A stretch of 47,622 nt of DNA from the NCBI GenBank assembly GCA_017994075.1, contig JAGOLM010000004.1:1-47622 (forward strand). The letters run 5' to 3'. Origin of the DNA: Lachnospiraceae bacterium. Its GTDB lineage: Bacteria > Bacillota > Clostridia > Lachnospirales > Lachnospiraceae. Under the pieces are notes generated by a model that did no database searches, was not told the origin of the DNA, and saw nothing but the letters and a program-made list of their open reading frames with translations. Position numbers and translations under genes: made by a program. Within the stretch, counting starts at the first letter, position 1; the number at the start of each line of letters is the position of its first letter. Positions 8,938-16,828 of this stretch are shown piece by piece.

Positions 8938-8943
8938 ATGTGA

Positions 8944-9015
8944 GTTGTAAATTTAGTCCGGCGGTCCTCTGTTACCATAGAGTATTAAGAACGTCAGAAG
9001 TTGGAGGAACATAGA
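8944..9015 (+). ncRNA. Possible L19 autoregulatory leader
   Basis: The rplS leader is G/C-richer than other intergenic DNA here and contains GTCCGGCGG, a small hairpin CTCT / AGAG enclosing GTTACCAT (about 8972-8987), and then AAGAACG. A conserved L19 leader that binds its own protein is known upstream of rplS in Firmicutes (Rfam L19_leader). The position and composition fit, but I could not run a covariance model and I recall the consensus only loosely. Confidence 0.45.
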
Positions 9016-9366
9016 ATGAATGCAAGTGAAGTAATTAAAGAAATAGAGCTTAATGAGCAGAGATCTGATATTTCCGATTTTAATGTCGGTGATACAGTAA
9101 GAGTTCATAATAAGATCCGCGAGGGTAGTCGTGAGAGAGTTCAGATTTTTGAGGGCGTAGTCCTTAAGCGTCAGGGTGGCTCAAATCGTGAGACTTTCAC
9201 AGTAAGAAAGATTTCAAGCGGTATAGGCGTTGAAAAGACTTGGCCTGTTCATAGCCCAAATGTTGAAAAAGTCGAAGTTATTCGCCGTGGTAAGGTTAGA
9301 AGAGCTAAGCTCAACTATCTCAGAGGTCGTGTCGGCAAGAAGGCAAAGATCAAGGAAGCACGCTAA
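9016..9366 (+). CDS. rplS: 50S ribosomal protein L19
   Basis: This is the 116-residue L19 protein at the 30S-50S interface. Diagnostic segments are [51 protein letters not shown] and the basic tail [22 protein letters not shown]. The frame is open upstream to a TTG at 9001, but GGAGG at 9003-9007 is the ribosome-binding site and the ATG at 9016 is the start, giving the usual family length. It has its own promoter and probable leader and ends at a strong terminator, so it is likely transcribed alone. Confidence 0.98.
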   Translation: MNASEVIKEIELNEQRSDISDFNVGDTVRVHNKIREGSRERVQIFEGVVLKRQGGSNRETFTVRKISSGIGVEKTWPVHSPNVEKVEVIRRGKVRRAKLNYLRGRVGKKAKIKEAR

Positions 9367-9384
9367 TTCTTATCTTAAACGTAG

Positions 9385-9416
9385 AAAGCAGTCACGAATG
9401 TGGCTGCTTTTTGTAT
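9385..9416 (+). terminator. Intrinsic terminator after rplS
   Basis: An 11-bp stem (9385-9395 with 9400-9410, one G-T pair) has loop GAAT and is followed by a T-run. It closes the rplS unit. Confidence 0.9.
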
Positions 9417-9462
9417 AGATAATGATACAATTTGTGCTTGAATGAAAAAATTATTGTTATTG

Positions 9463-9489
9463 GAATCGAGTAGTGTGTCTACTCGATTC
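9463..9489 (+). repeat. Perfect 11-bp inverted repeat between rplS and lepB
   Basis: GAATCGAGTAG (9463-9473), loop TGTGT, CTACTCGATTC (9479-9489). The hairpin is strong but is followed by TTGTATATTAT rather than a T-run, so it is a poor intrinsic terminator. It lies immediately upstream of the -35 box of the candidate lepB promoter, so an operator role is as plausible as a second terminator. Confidence 0.7.
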
Positions 9490-9518
9490 TTGTATATTAT
9501 CATCAAATAGTTTATAAA
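9490..9518 (+). promoter_or_regulatory. Candidate promoter of the first lepB
   Basis: TTGTAT (9490-9495), 17-base spacer, TATAAA (9513-9518). The predicted start, about 9525-9527, coincides with the lepB ATG at 9527. No ribosome-binding site precedes that ATG, consistent with a leaderless transcript. Confidence 0.55.
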
Positions 9519-9526
9519 TAGTAGAT

Positions 9527-10138
9527 ATGAATATATTAATACAGGAAAACGAAAAAAATAATAGAAACAAACAGGACAGTCTTGATTTTAACAGAAGGAG
9601 AAAACATTTTGATTTTGTTGGAATCAGAAGATGCCTCTTTTTTGCATGCGAGATATTGGTTATAGTTCTTCTTGCCTATCTTACGGTAATTGGATTTGGC
9701 ATTAAGACACAGAATCTCGGGGAATCAATGTCACCAACCATAGGAAGCAATGATTATATATTGGTCAACAGATTTATATATAAGGTTGTTTCTCCTAAAG
9801 CAGGTGATATTGTTGTCTTTGATCCTAGAGACAGCCACTCATCTCTTTCAGTAAAAAGAGTAGTTGGCGTTCCAGGAGATACAGTTCTTATAAAGGATGG
9901 AATGCTCTATATCAATAAAAAGCTTTATTCGGATAATAAGAAGATGCCTTCTATTGATAGCGGTGGACTTGCTGAAAATAAGATTATGTTGGGCAAAAAT
10001 GAATATTTTCTATTAGGCGATAACAGAAACAACAGTGAGGACAGCCGTTTCGAAAGTATTGGAAATGTTTCGAAAAATAGCATTAAAGGAAAAGTGTGGT
10101 TTGACATTTCCGGAGGGCATTTCGGCGTCCCTGATTAA
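9527..10138 (+). CDS. lepB: Type I signal peptidase (first of two)
   Basis: This is a 203-residue type I signal peptidase, which removes signal peptides from exported proteins at the outer face of the membrane. It has a basic cytoplasmic N terminus of about 36 residues and one membrane helix (about 37-58). The catalytic Ser67 is in GESMSP and the general-base Lys110 in SVKRVVGVPGD; box E is LGDNRNNSEDSRF. The ATG at 9527 has no clear ribosome-binding site; an AGAAGGAG at about 9593-9600 has no in-frame start after it, so 9527 is kept. The gene is separated from the second lepB only by rbgA. Confidence 0.95.
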   Translation: MNILIQENEKNNRNKQDSLDFNRRRKHFDFVGIRRCLFFACEILVIVLLAYLTVIGFGIKTQNLGESMSPTIGSNDYILVNRFIYKVVSPKAGDIVVFDPRDSHSSLSVKRVVGVPGDTVLIKDGMLYINKKLYSDNKKMPSIDSGGLAENKIMLGKNEYFLLGDNRNNSEDSRFESIGNVSKNSIKGKVWFDISGGHFGVPD

Positions 10139-10157
10139 TGGATTATAAGAGGAATTT

Positions 10158-11012
10158 ATGGAATTAGAGTGGTATCCAGGACATATGGAAAAAGCGCGTC
10201 GTCAGATGAAGGAAGACATGAGGCTAATTGACCTTGTTGTATCCATTATTGACTGCCGAATCCCATATTCAAGTATTAATCCGTCACTAGATTCGCTTAC
10301 TGAAAATAAGAGAAAACTAATTATCCTTAATAAGGAAGATCTGGCGGATCCCAATGTTACAAAGCTCTGGGAAAATTATTTTACAGAAAAAAACATACAG
10401 TTTATGACAATGGATGCGCTTGATAAGCGTTTTAAAAATACATTTTTAAATAACTGTGAAAAAGTATGCGTAGACAAGTTGGAACGTGATAAACGAAGAG
10501 GCATAAGAAATAGCAGGATCAGGGCTATGATAATAGGCATTCCAAACGTTGGCAAGTCTACACTAATTAACATGCTGTCTGGCAAGTCAGCAGCTAAAAC
10601 AGGTAATAAACCGGGCGTAACGAGAGGTAAACAATGGATACATACAAAGGGAAGCATCGATTTCCTTGATACTCCCGGAGTTCTTTGGCCTAAATTTGAA
10701 GATCCTATTATAGGAGAACATTTGGCATTTGTATCTGCGATCAGAAATGAATTGATCCCATTCAGGGAATTGGCAGACAATCTGATCAAGATCCTGAAAA
10801 GCAATTATCCGAATACTATAAATAGCCGATATAACATAGATGAAGACTTGGATAATAACGAGATTCTCGCAATGTTGGCAAAAAAAAGAGGCTACTTATT
10901 GAAGCAGGGAGAACCTGACATCGACAAGGTATGCGAAATTATGGTTCAGGAATTCAGAACAGGTAAGCTTGGAAGAATATCTCTTGAGAGACCTGAAGAT
11001 TTTGAAGTATAG
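10158..11012 (+). CDS. rbgA: Ribosome biogenesis GTPase RbgA
   Basis: RbgA (YlqF) is a circularly permuted GTPase essential in Bacillus for late 50S assembly. The permuted order is visible: G4 NKED at 58-61 comes before G1 GIPNVGKST at 127-135, then the TPGVTRG-type G2 region (KPGVTRGKQW) and G3 DTPGVLWPKFED at about 171-182. The N terminus WYPGHMEKARRQM is diagnostic. The length of 284 is normal. It starts 19 bases after the first lepB and ends two bases before the second, so all three are probably one transcript. Confidence 0.97.
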   Translation: MELEWYPGHMEKARRQMKEDMRLIDLVVSIIDCRIPYSSINPSLDSLTENKRKLIILNKEDLADPNVTKLWENYFTEKNIQFMTMDALDKRFKNTFLNNCEKVCVDKLERDKRRGIRNSRIRAMIIGIPNVGKSTLINMLSGKSAAKTGNKPGVTRGKQWIHTKGSIDFLDTPGVLWPKFEDPIIGEHLAFVSAIRNELIPFRELADNLIKILKSNYPNTINSRYNIDEDLDNNEILAMLAKKRGYLLKQGEPDIDKVCEIMVQEFRTGKLGRISLERPEDFEV

Positions 11013-11014
11013 AG

Positions 11015-11593
11015 ATGGAGCAAAAAGTGACAATAGAAGAAGAAATCGAAAAAAGAGAAAATAAAAAAAGAGATGGAATTCAGCTTATTCTTTATATTTC
11101 ACTTTTAGTACTGATAAGTTTCTTTATAGTTAAGTTTGTTGGACAGAGAACAGTAGTAAGCGGTGAGTCTATGGAGGCAACGCTAAATGATGGAGATAAT
11201 CTTATAATTGATAAAATAAGTTATAGGATAAGTGATCCAAAGAGATTTGAAGTTGTAGTTTTTCCAAATCCTATGGACAAATCTGTTTACTTTATAAAGA
11301 GGATTATAGGTCTACCTGGAGAAACAGTTAAGATCGATGGGGATGGCAAGATCTATATAAATGGATCAGTACTTCATGAAAACTATGGTAGAGAAGTAAT
11401 AAATAATCCTGGCAGAGCAGCTGAGACGATTACGCTTGGCAAGGATGAATATTTTGTAATGGGTGATAACCGAAACAATAGTCTGGACAGTCGTTTTGAA
11501 GAAGTTGGTAATATACATAGAGATGATTTTATTGGGCGAGCGTGGGTTAGGATATATCCTTTCGGAAAATTTAAAGATTTATTACCTGATTAG
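11015..11593 (+). CDS. lepB: Type I signal peptidase (second of two)
   Basis: This is a 192-residue type I signal peptidase paralogous to the one about 1 kb upstream. It has a charged N terminus, one membrane helix at about 22-42, the catalytic Ser52 in SGESMEATL, the catalytic Lys95 in YFIKRIIGLPGE, and box E MGDNRNNSLDSRF. The two copies differ widely in the N-terminal segment and in the substrate-binding region, so this is an old duplication rather than a recent one, and the two may differ in preprotein preference (inference). The start is the ATG two bases after the rbgA stop. Confidence 0.95.
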   Translation: MEQKVTIEEEIEKRENKKRDGIQLILYISLLVLISFFIVKFVGQRTVVSGESMEATLNDGDNLIIDKISYRISDPKRFEVVVFPNPMDKSVYFIKRIIGLPGETVKIDGDGKIYINGSVLHENYGREVINNPGRAAETITLGKDEYFVMGDNRNNSLDSRFEEVGNIHRDDFIGRAWVRIYPFGKFKDLLPD

Positions 11594-11611
11594 AACCTTG
11601 CGAGTAAAATA

Positions 11612-12247
11612 ATGACAAGACTTGAAAAAGAAATCGAAAGAACCAATGAAATGCGAGAATTTGAGGAAGAATTCAGAGCTAAATATGAATTTTTTTGCGG
11701 TGTTGATGAAGTAGGAAGAGGACCTTTAGCTGGACCTGTTGTGACGGCTGCTGTTATTCTTCCAAAAGATTGTGCCATCTTATATATTAATGACTCTAAA
11801 AAAGTATCAGAAAAGAGAAGAAAAGAAGTTTCGGAAGAAATTTTGGAACAAGCTGTTTCTGTTGGATTTGGAGAGGTAGATAATATTGAAATAGACAGGC
11901 TCAACATATTAAATGCAACAAAAAAAGCAATGAAAATGGCAATTAGATCTCTTATGCCTGCTCCTGAATTAGTCCTTATAGATGCGGTCAGACTAGAAGA
12001 TCTGGGATTACCTCAGGAAAATATCATTAAGGGTGATGCCAAGTCACAATCAATTGCAGCAGCAAGCATAGTGGCCAAGGTCAGAAGAGATACATATATG
12101 ATAGGTTTAAGCGAAAAATATCCGGAATATAATTTCGCTTCAAACAAGGGATATGGAACCAAGGAGCATATGGATGCTCTTAGAAAATATGGACCAACTG
12201 AGATTCATAGAAAGACTTTTTTGAAATTTTTAAATAATGAGGAATAG
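11612..12247 (+). CDS. rnhB: Ribonuclease HII
   Basis: RNase HII removes ribonucleotides from DNA and RNA from RNA-DNA hybrids. The 211-residue protein has the signature CGVDEVGRGPLAGPV with catalytic Asp32 and Glu33, Asp124 in LIDAV and Asp142 in KGDAKSQSIAAASIVAKV, completing the DEDD set. It begins with a helical charged extension of about 25 residues before the catalytic core; an internal Met at 14 is an alternative start, but neither has a clear ribosome-binding site. rbgA-lepB-rnhB is a common Firmicute gene order. Confidence 0.96.
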   Translation: MTRLEKEIERTNEMREFEEEFRAKYEFFCGVDEVGRGPLAGPVVTAAVILPKDCAILYINDSKKVSEKRRKEVSEEILEQAVSVGFGEVDNIEIDRLNILNATKKAMKMAIRSLMPAPELVLIDAVRLEDLGLPQENIIKGDAKSQSIAAASIVAKVRRDTYMIGLSEKYPEYNFASNKGYGTKEHMDALRKYGPTEIHRKTFLKFLNNEE

Positions 12248-12250
12248 ATT

Positions 12251-14179
12251 ATGCTTATTTCCGACATGATTGGACAATTAGGCGGTCAAAATGTAAACGG
12301 TGGCAATAAAAATACTGCTACTGCTTCATTAAGATTTGCAGAATCAACTAAGTCAGGAGATACATCTTTGTCATCATTTAAACCGGGTGAGGTATTTGAA
12401 GGAACAGTTTCAGATATAAAAGATGATAAGGTTACGATTTCTCTTTCGAATGGTAAGACTCTGATGGCAAGAATAGAAGGAGCTGTTCCTATGAATCAGG
12501 GACAGTCTGTTTTCTTTGAAGTCAGGTCCAATGAGGGCGGAACCATAAAGATATCACCTATGCCAGATGATGACTTTAGTAATCCGATCTTAAACGATGC
12601 TCTAAAAAATGCAGGTCTGCCTATTACAGCAAATAATCTCTCGCTTGTAAAAGAGATGATGAATAATGGCATTTCTATAAATGCAGATAATCTCGGGAGA
12701 ATGGGAAGAATTGTTAATACTAACTCGTCTGTTGATATTTCAACCATAATTAATATGGATAAAATGGGAATCAAGATTACGCCTGATAACATTTCTAATT
12801 TTACGAGATTGGAAGAGAACAATAATGCACTTCTAAAGGAAGCTGATAATATTACGTCTTCTATTTCAAAGATGTTTGAATCATCAGGAATGTCAGGTGA
12901 GTCTATTGTTGATTTTGAGAATACCATTTTGTCATCTCTTGATAAGCTATCTAATGGTAAAAATGTTTTGCCAACAGGCAGTGGTGTTGACACGATTGTA
13001 AATCTATCAGAGAGTGTTACCGATGGCGTCAAAACAGATCAGAATTCTGAAAATGTATTAAATAAAGATCTGACAGGTCTTTTAACCGAGACCAGATCAG
13101 ATACAGTAGATGCTACAACTATTTTAGGTAAACAAGATGTTACATCTGCGCTTCAACAGCAGGGCAATGTGATTGTTACTAACAATGTTGATGGGGAAAA
13201 AGAGACTGTAAACAATCAACCTGTAAAATCTGAAAGTAATATTAATATTGCAGATGAGATCATAATTAATGATTCTGCTGAGAATAAGCCAGAAGATTCA
13301 GCATCTAAAACATTACAATCTAATACAGATAATGTTTTGGAAAAATCAAATCTATCAGGTGATATGGTTAAAGTGTCAGATGAGTTATCGAAGCTTCCGG
13401 GATTTAGAGATTCCAATCAACAGATTTTTGATGAAAATGGTAATTTAAAGCCTACAGTTTCCGGAAAAGAACTTCTTGAAACTGCCGTTTCTTTTTTTAA
13501 AGATAATCCTGAAATAGCCAGAGACCATGCGAAATCTTTTTTCTCAGGTAAGGAATATAATAATATTTTATCTGATATAATGAAGGGAGACTGGTCATTA
13601 AATCCGGATCAGGTCTCATCCAAGGATGTGGTTAAGGAACTGTATAAAAATCTTGAAAAACAGCTCGATACAATTAATAATATTGCAAAAAACTTTTCAG
13701 GAAATAATAATCCTGTATCAGATGCAATTAATTCGGCAAAGGGCAATGTTGATTTTATCAATCAGCTTAATCAGATGTATTCCTATGTTCAGATACCACT
13801 TAAGATGATGAATCAGAATGCGACCGGGGACTTGTACGTATATACTGATAAAAGAAAAAAAGGTGGCAAAAGCAGTGATTCATTAACTGCATTTCTACAC
13901 CTGTCACTTGATAAACTTGGTAATGTTGATATAGCAGTCAAATTGAACAGAAAAAATGCAGAAGTAAAATTTTATATGGATAATGATTCATCATATAAGC
14001 TTGTTATGGATAATAAAGATATACTTATTGATAGACTTGCCAAGAAAGGTTATACTTCCAAAATTGAGGTATCAGAGGAATCGCAACCCGAGAATTTTGT
14101 TGAAAAATTCTTGAATGAGAGCCTGGGTAATTCGACGAGTCATGATATTAAAAGATTTTCATTTGATGTAAGAGCATGA
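12251..14179 (+). CDS. FliK-like hook-length control family protein
   Basis: This is a 642-residue protein with a short N-terminal beta-rich segment (about residues 45-100, FKPGEVFEGTVSDIKDDKVTISLSN) and a long Asn/Ser/Asp-rich, probably disordered middle (about 230-390). A conserved-looking C-terminal domain (about 520-620) has MNQNATGDLYVYTDK, LHLSLDKLGNVDIAVKLNR and VKFYMDNDSSYKLVMDN, resembling the FliK C-terminal domain that senses hook length and triggers the export switch. In Bacillus the gene in this slot is ylqG, followed by the FlhB-like ylqH; the same pairing is seen here with yraN between. A flagellar or export role is inferred; no flagellar operon is in the window. Its stop overlaps the yraN start (ATGA). 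Confidence 0.7.
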   Translation: MLISDMIGQLGGQNVNGGNKNTATASLRFAESTKSGDTSLSSFKPGEVFEGTVSDIKDDKVTISLSNGKTLMARIEGAVPMNQGQSVFFEVRSNEGGTIKISPMPDDDFSNPILNDALKNAGLPITANNLSLVKEMMNNGISINADNLGRMGRIVNTNSSVDISTIINMDKMGIKITPDNISNFTRLEENNNALLKEADNITSSISKMFESSGMSGESIVDFENTILSSLDKLSNGKNVLPTGSGVDTIVNLSESVTDGVKTDQNSENVLNKDLTGLLTETRSDTVDATTILGKQDVTSALQQQGNVIVTNNVDGEKETVNNQPVKSESNINIADEIIINDSAENKPEDSASKTLQSNTDNVLEKSNLSGDMVKVSDELSKLPGFRDSNQQIFDENGNLKPTVSGKELLETAVSFFKDNPEIARDHAKSFFSGKEYNNILSDIMKGDWSLNPDQVSSKDVVKELYKNLEKQLDTINNIAKNFSGNNNPVSDAINSAKGNVDFINQLNQMYSYVQIPLKMMNQNATGDLYVYTDKRKKGGKSSDSLTAFLHLSLDKLGNVDIAVKLNRKNAEVKFYMDNDSSYKLVMDNKDILIDRLAKKGYTSKIEVSEESQPENFVEKFLNESLGNSTSHDIKRFSFDVRA

Positions 14180-14532
14180 TTAATAAGAGATATAAAGGTT
14201 CTAAATATGAAAAAATAGCTGCGGCATATCTATATAAGGAAATGGGATATGAGATCCTGGAGATGAATTTTCGCAGTCGTCAGGGTGAAGTTGACATCAT
14301 AGCAAAAGATGGTGATACTATTTGCTTTATAGAGGTAAAATATAGGAAAGATGCATCTTTTGGAATGCCGCAGGAAGCTGTAGATAGAAATAAGCAGAAA
14401 AAGATATTGATTGTTTCAGCATACTATAGAACCCTACATCAGATCGACTCAGAAGTATCTATCAGATATGATGTGGTTGCAATACTTGGAAATCGTATCA
14501 AAGTTATAAAGAATGCATTTGGAGGTATTTAA
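14176..14532 (+). CDS. yraN: YraN/UPF0102 family nuclease-fold protein
   Basis: This 118-residue protein of the UPF0102 family has a PD-(D/E)xK-type restriction-endonuclease fold. Visible are the N-terminal GSKYEKIAAAYLYKEMGYEILEMNFR and the core GEVDIIAKDGDTICFIEVKYR, where the Asp and the E-x-K pair form the putative metal site. The cellular function is not established; neighbouring rnhB suggests nucleic-acid processing. The start ATG overlaps the upstream stop by four bases (ATGA), and its own last codons carry the GGAGG for the next gene. Confidence 0.93.
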   Translation: MINKRYKGSKYEKIAAAYLYKEMGYEILEMNFRSRQGEVDIIAKDGDTICFIEVKYRKDASFGMPQEAVDRNKQKKILIVSAYYRTLHQIDSEVSIRYDVVAILGNRIKVIKNAFGGI

Positions 14533-14820
14533 ATGCCTGATGAGGAAAGGGACAAAAAAAATAAAACTGCTGTGGCTTTGTCCTATAATCAGGGTGATGA
14601 GGCCCCCAAGATACTTGCCGCTGGTAAAGGGCATGTTGCAGATAGAATAATTGACGAAGCTAAAAAAAATGATATTCCTTTTTATGAGGATAGTTCACTG
14701 GCAGAAACATTGTCGAAACTTGAAATAGGTGATTCTATTCCGCCTGAACTCTATGAAGTTGTGGCTGAAATACTTGTATTTGTAGATAAAATGGATAAGC
14801 TTAAAGAGAAGATAAAATAG
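14533..14820 (+). CDS. Free-standing FlhB C-terminal-like protein
   Basis: This 95-residue soluble protein matches the cytoplasmic C-terminal domain of FlhB, the export-switch component of the flagellar secretion apparatus: TAVALSYNQGDEAPKILAAGKG, IIDEAKKNDIPFYED, LAETLSKLEIGDSIPPELYEVVAEILVFV. It has no membrane segments. Where FlhB has the autocleavage motif NPTHYAVAL, this protein reads KNKTAVAL, so the Asn-Pro scissile bond is absent. Bacillus YlqH (FlhX-type) is the likely counterpart. It starts right after yraN, with GGAGG inside the yraN end. It probably works with the FliK-like protein two genes upstream (inference). Confidence 0.88.
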   Translation: MPDEERDKKNKTAVALSYNQGDEAPKILAAGKGHVADRIIDEAKKNDIPFYEDSSLAETLSKLEIGDSIPPELYEVVAEILVFVDKMDKLKEKIK

Positions 14821-14839
14821 AATTTAAGAGGATTATATT

Positions 14840-16165
14840 ATGAGTAAACCCATAGTAGCAATTGTAGGAAGACCAAACGTAGGTAAATCTACACTTTTTA
14901 ACGTACTTGCCGGTGAGAGGATATCAATTGTCAATGATACTCCCGGAGTAACAAGAGATAGAATCTATTGTGAGAGTAGCTGGCTCGATAAGAGTTTTAC
15001 GGTTATAGATACAGGCGGAATTGAGCCATATTCAGACGATCTTATATTGAAGGAAATGCGAGCTCAGGCTATGATCGCAATGGAAAGCGCTGATATAATC
15101 GTTTTTCTCACAGATATAAAGAGTGGACTTACAGATGCGGATAGTGAAGTCGCAAATATGCTCAGAAAGAGTAAAAAACCTGTTCTTCTTGTTGTAAACA
15201 AGGTTGATGATTTTAACAAAATGAGAGCTTTGGTTTATGAATTCTATAATTTGGGAATTGGTGAACCAATTCCGATTTCTGCAGCATCAAAACTTGGATT
15301 AGGTGATTTTCTTGATAAATTGGTATCTGATTTTCCCGATTCGAAAAAATCAGAAGAGGATGATACACCTAAGATCGCAATTATTGGTAAGCCTAATGTT
15401 GGTAAATCATCTCTTGTCAATTATCTTTCAGGTGAAAAAAGAGCAATAGTATCGGATATCCCAGGCACGACAAGGGACGCAATTGATACTAAGGTAAGAT
15501 TTAATAATAAGGACTATATTTTCATTGATACTGCCGGACTTCGCCGAAAAAGCAAGATTAAGGAGATTCTTGAGAGATATAGTATCGTAAGAGCTGTTGC
15601 TGCAGTTGAAAAGGCTGATGCTGTCATTCTGATGATCGACGGAACAGAGGGTGTAACAGAACAGGATGCCAAGATCGCTGGAATCGCACATGAAAGAGGC
15701 AAGGGTATAATAATTGCTGTAAATAAGTGGGATGCGGTTGAAAAAGATGATAAAACCATATATAGGATGAAGGAAAAGATCCATCAGACACTTAGCTTTA
15801 TGCCTTATGCAGTGATCATATTTATATCTGCCAAAACAGGTCAGAGAACTGGTAAAATCTTTGAAACTATTGATCTTGTTATTTCCAATAACAATTTAAG
15901 GATTCAGACCGGAATATTAAATGAAATCATATCTGAGGCAGTCGCTATGCAACAACCACCTACAGATAAGGGAAGACGACTTAAGATATTCTATGCGACT
16001 CAGGTTTCGGTTAAGCCGCCCACATTTGTATTGTTTGTAAATTATAAGGATCTAATGCATTTTTCATATGTAAGATATCTTGAAAATAGAATTAGAGATT
16101 CATTTGGATTTGAAGGTACGACAATTCATTTTATTACAAGGGAAAGGGAAGGAGAAAAGGAATGA
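14840..16165 (+). CDS. der: Ribosome-associated GTPase Der
   Basis: Der (EngA) is an essential double GTPase for 50S subunit maturation. The 441-residue protein has two tandem G domains and a KH-like C-terminal domain. Domain 1 carries [11 protein letters not shown] at about 10-20, DTGGIEP and NKVD. Domain 2 carries [23 protein letters not shown] and NKWD. The C-terminal domain includes [29 protein letters not shown]. The gene starts 19 bases after the FlhB-like gene and its stop overlaps the plsY start (ATGA), so it leads directly into the phospholipid genes. Confidence 0.98.
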   Translation: MSKPIVAIVGRPNVGKSTLFNVLAGERISIVNDTPGVTRDRIYCESSWLDKSFTVIDTGGIEPYSDDLILKEMRAQAMIAMESADIIVFLTDIKSGLTDADSEVANMLRKSKKPVLLVVNKVDDFNKMRALVYEFYNLGIGEPIPISAASKLGLGDFLDKLVSDFPDSKKSEEDDTPKIAIIGKPNVGKSSLVNYLSGEKRAIVSDIPGTTRDAIDTKVRFNNKDYIFIDTAGLRRKSKIKEILERYSIVRAVAAVEKADAVILMIDGTEGVTEQDAKIAGIAHERGKGIIIAVNKWDAVEKDDKTIYRMKEKIHQTLSFMPYAVIIFISAKTGQRTGKIFETIDLVISNNNLRIQTGILNEIISEAVAMQQPPTDKGRRLKIFYATQVSVKPPTFVLFVNYKDLMHFSYVRYLENRIRDSFGFEGTTIHFITREREGEKE

Positions 16166-16827
16166 TTCAGGAGAGAATAATTTCTTTACTTATAGGCTAT
16201 GCTTTTGGAAATATTCTTTTTGGCTTTTTTTACGGGAAGCTTAGGAATACAGATATCAGGAAGCAGGGTAGCGGAAATATTGGTTCAACCAATACCCTTA
16301 GGATAATGGGTGTTCTTCCTGGATTTTTATCTTTATTTTGCGATTGTTTGAAGGTAGTTTTGGGAGCAGTCGTTGTAAGTATGGTATTTAAGGGATATTC
16401 TCCAGAAAATCTGTCTCTTCTTAGAATGTATGCAGCGTGTGGAACAGTACTGGGGCATGATTTCCCGGTTATACTTAAGTTTAAAGGTGGCAAGGGTATT
16501 GCAGCGAGCCTTGGTTTCTTGGCGGTTGTATGCCCGGTCTTTCTACCTGTTGCGGTTACAGTATTTTTTATGGCAGTGATTTTTACAAGGTTTGTATCAT
16601 TAGGATCGATAATGACGGCAGGCGTGATTTTTGTACAGACAATTGTATTTTTCTGTATAGGGGCCCTTCCATTTAGCGGTGGATATGCGGTAGAAGCCTT
16701 GATAATTATTATGTTTTTATGCCTATTGGCAATTTTTTTACATCATGGAAATATTGATCGTCTGATGCATGGACGTGAAAATAAATTTTCGTTTCACCCT
16801 AATACAAACAAACCCAAGGAGGCTTGA
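16162..16827 (+). CDS. plsY: Glycerol-3-phosphate acyltransferase PlsY
   Basis: PlsY is an integral membrane enzyme that acylates glycerol-3-phosphate with acyl-phosphate, the first step of phosphatidic acid synthesis. The 221-residue protein has about five hydrophobic helices and the conserved loops [35 protein letters not shown] and a third loop near [15 protein letters not shown]. Its substrate glycerol-3-phosphate is made by GpsA, encoded two bases downstream. The gpsA ribosome-binding site (AAGGAGG) lies inside the end of plsY, so the pair is tightly coupled. Confidence 0.95.
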   Translation: MIQERIISLLIGYAFGNILFGFFYGKLRNTDIRKQGSGNIGSTNTLRIMGVLPGFLSLFCDCLKVVLGAVVVSMVFKGYSPENLSLLRMYAACGTVLGHDFPVILKFKGGKGIAASLGFLAVVCPVFLPVAVTVFFMAVIFTRFVSLGSIMTAGVIFVQTIVFFCIGALPFSGGYAVEALIIIMFLCLLAIFLHHGNIDRLMHGRENKFSFHPNTNKPKEA

Positions 16828-16828
16828 A

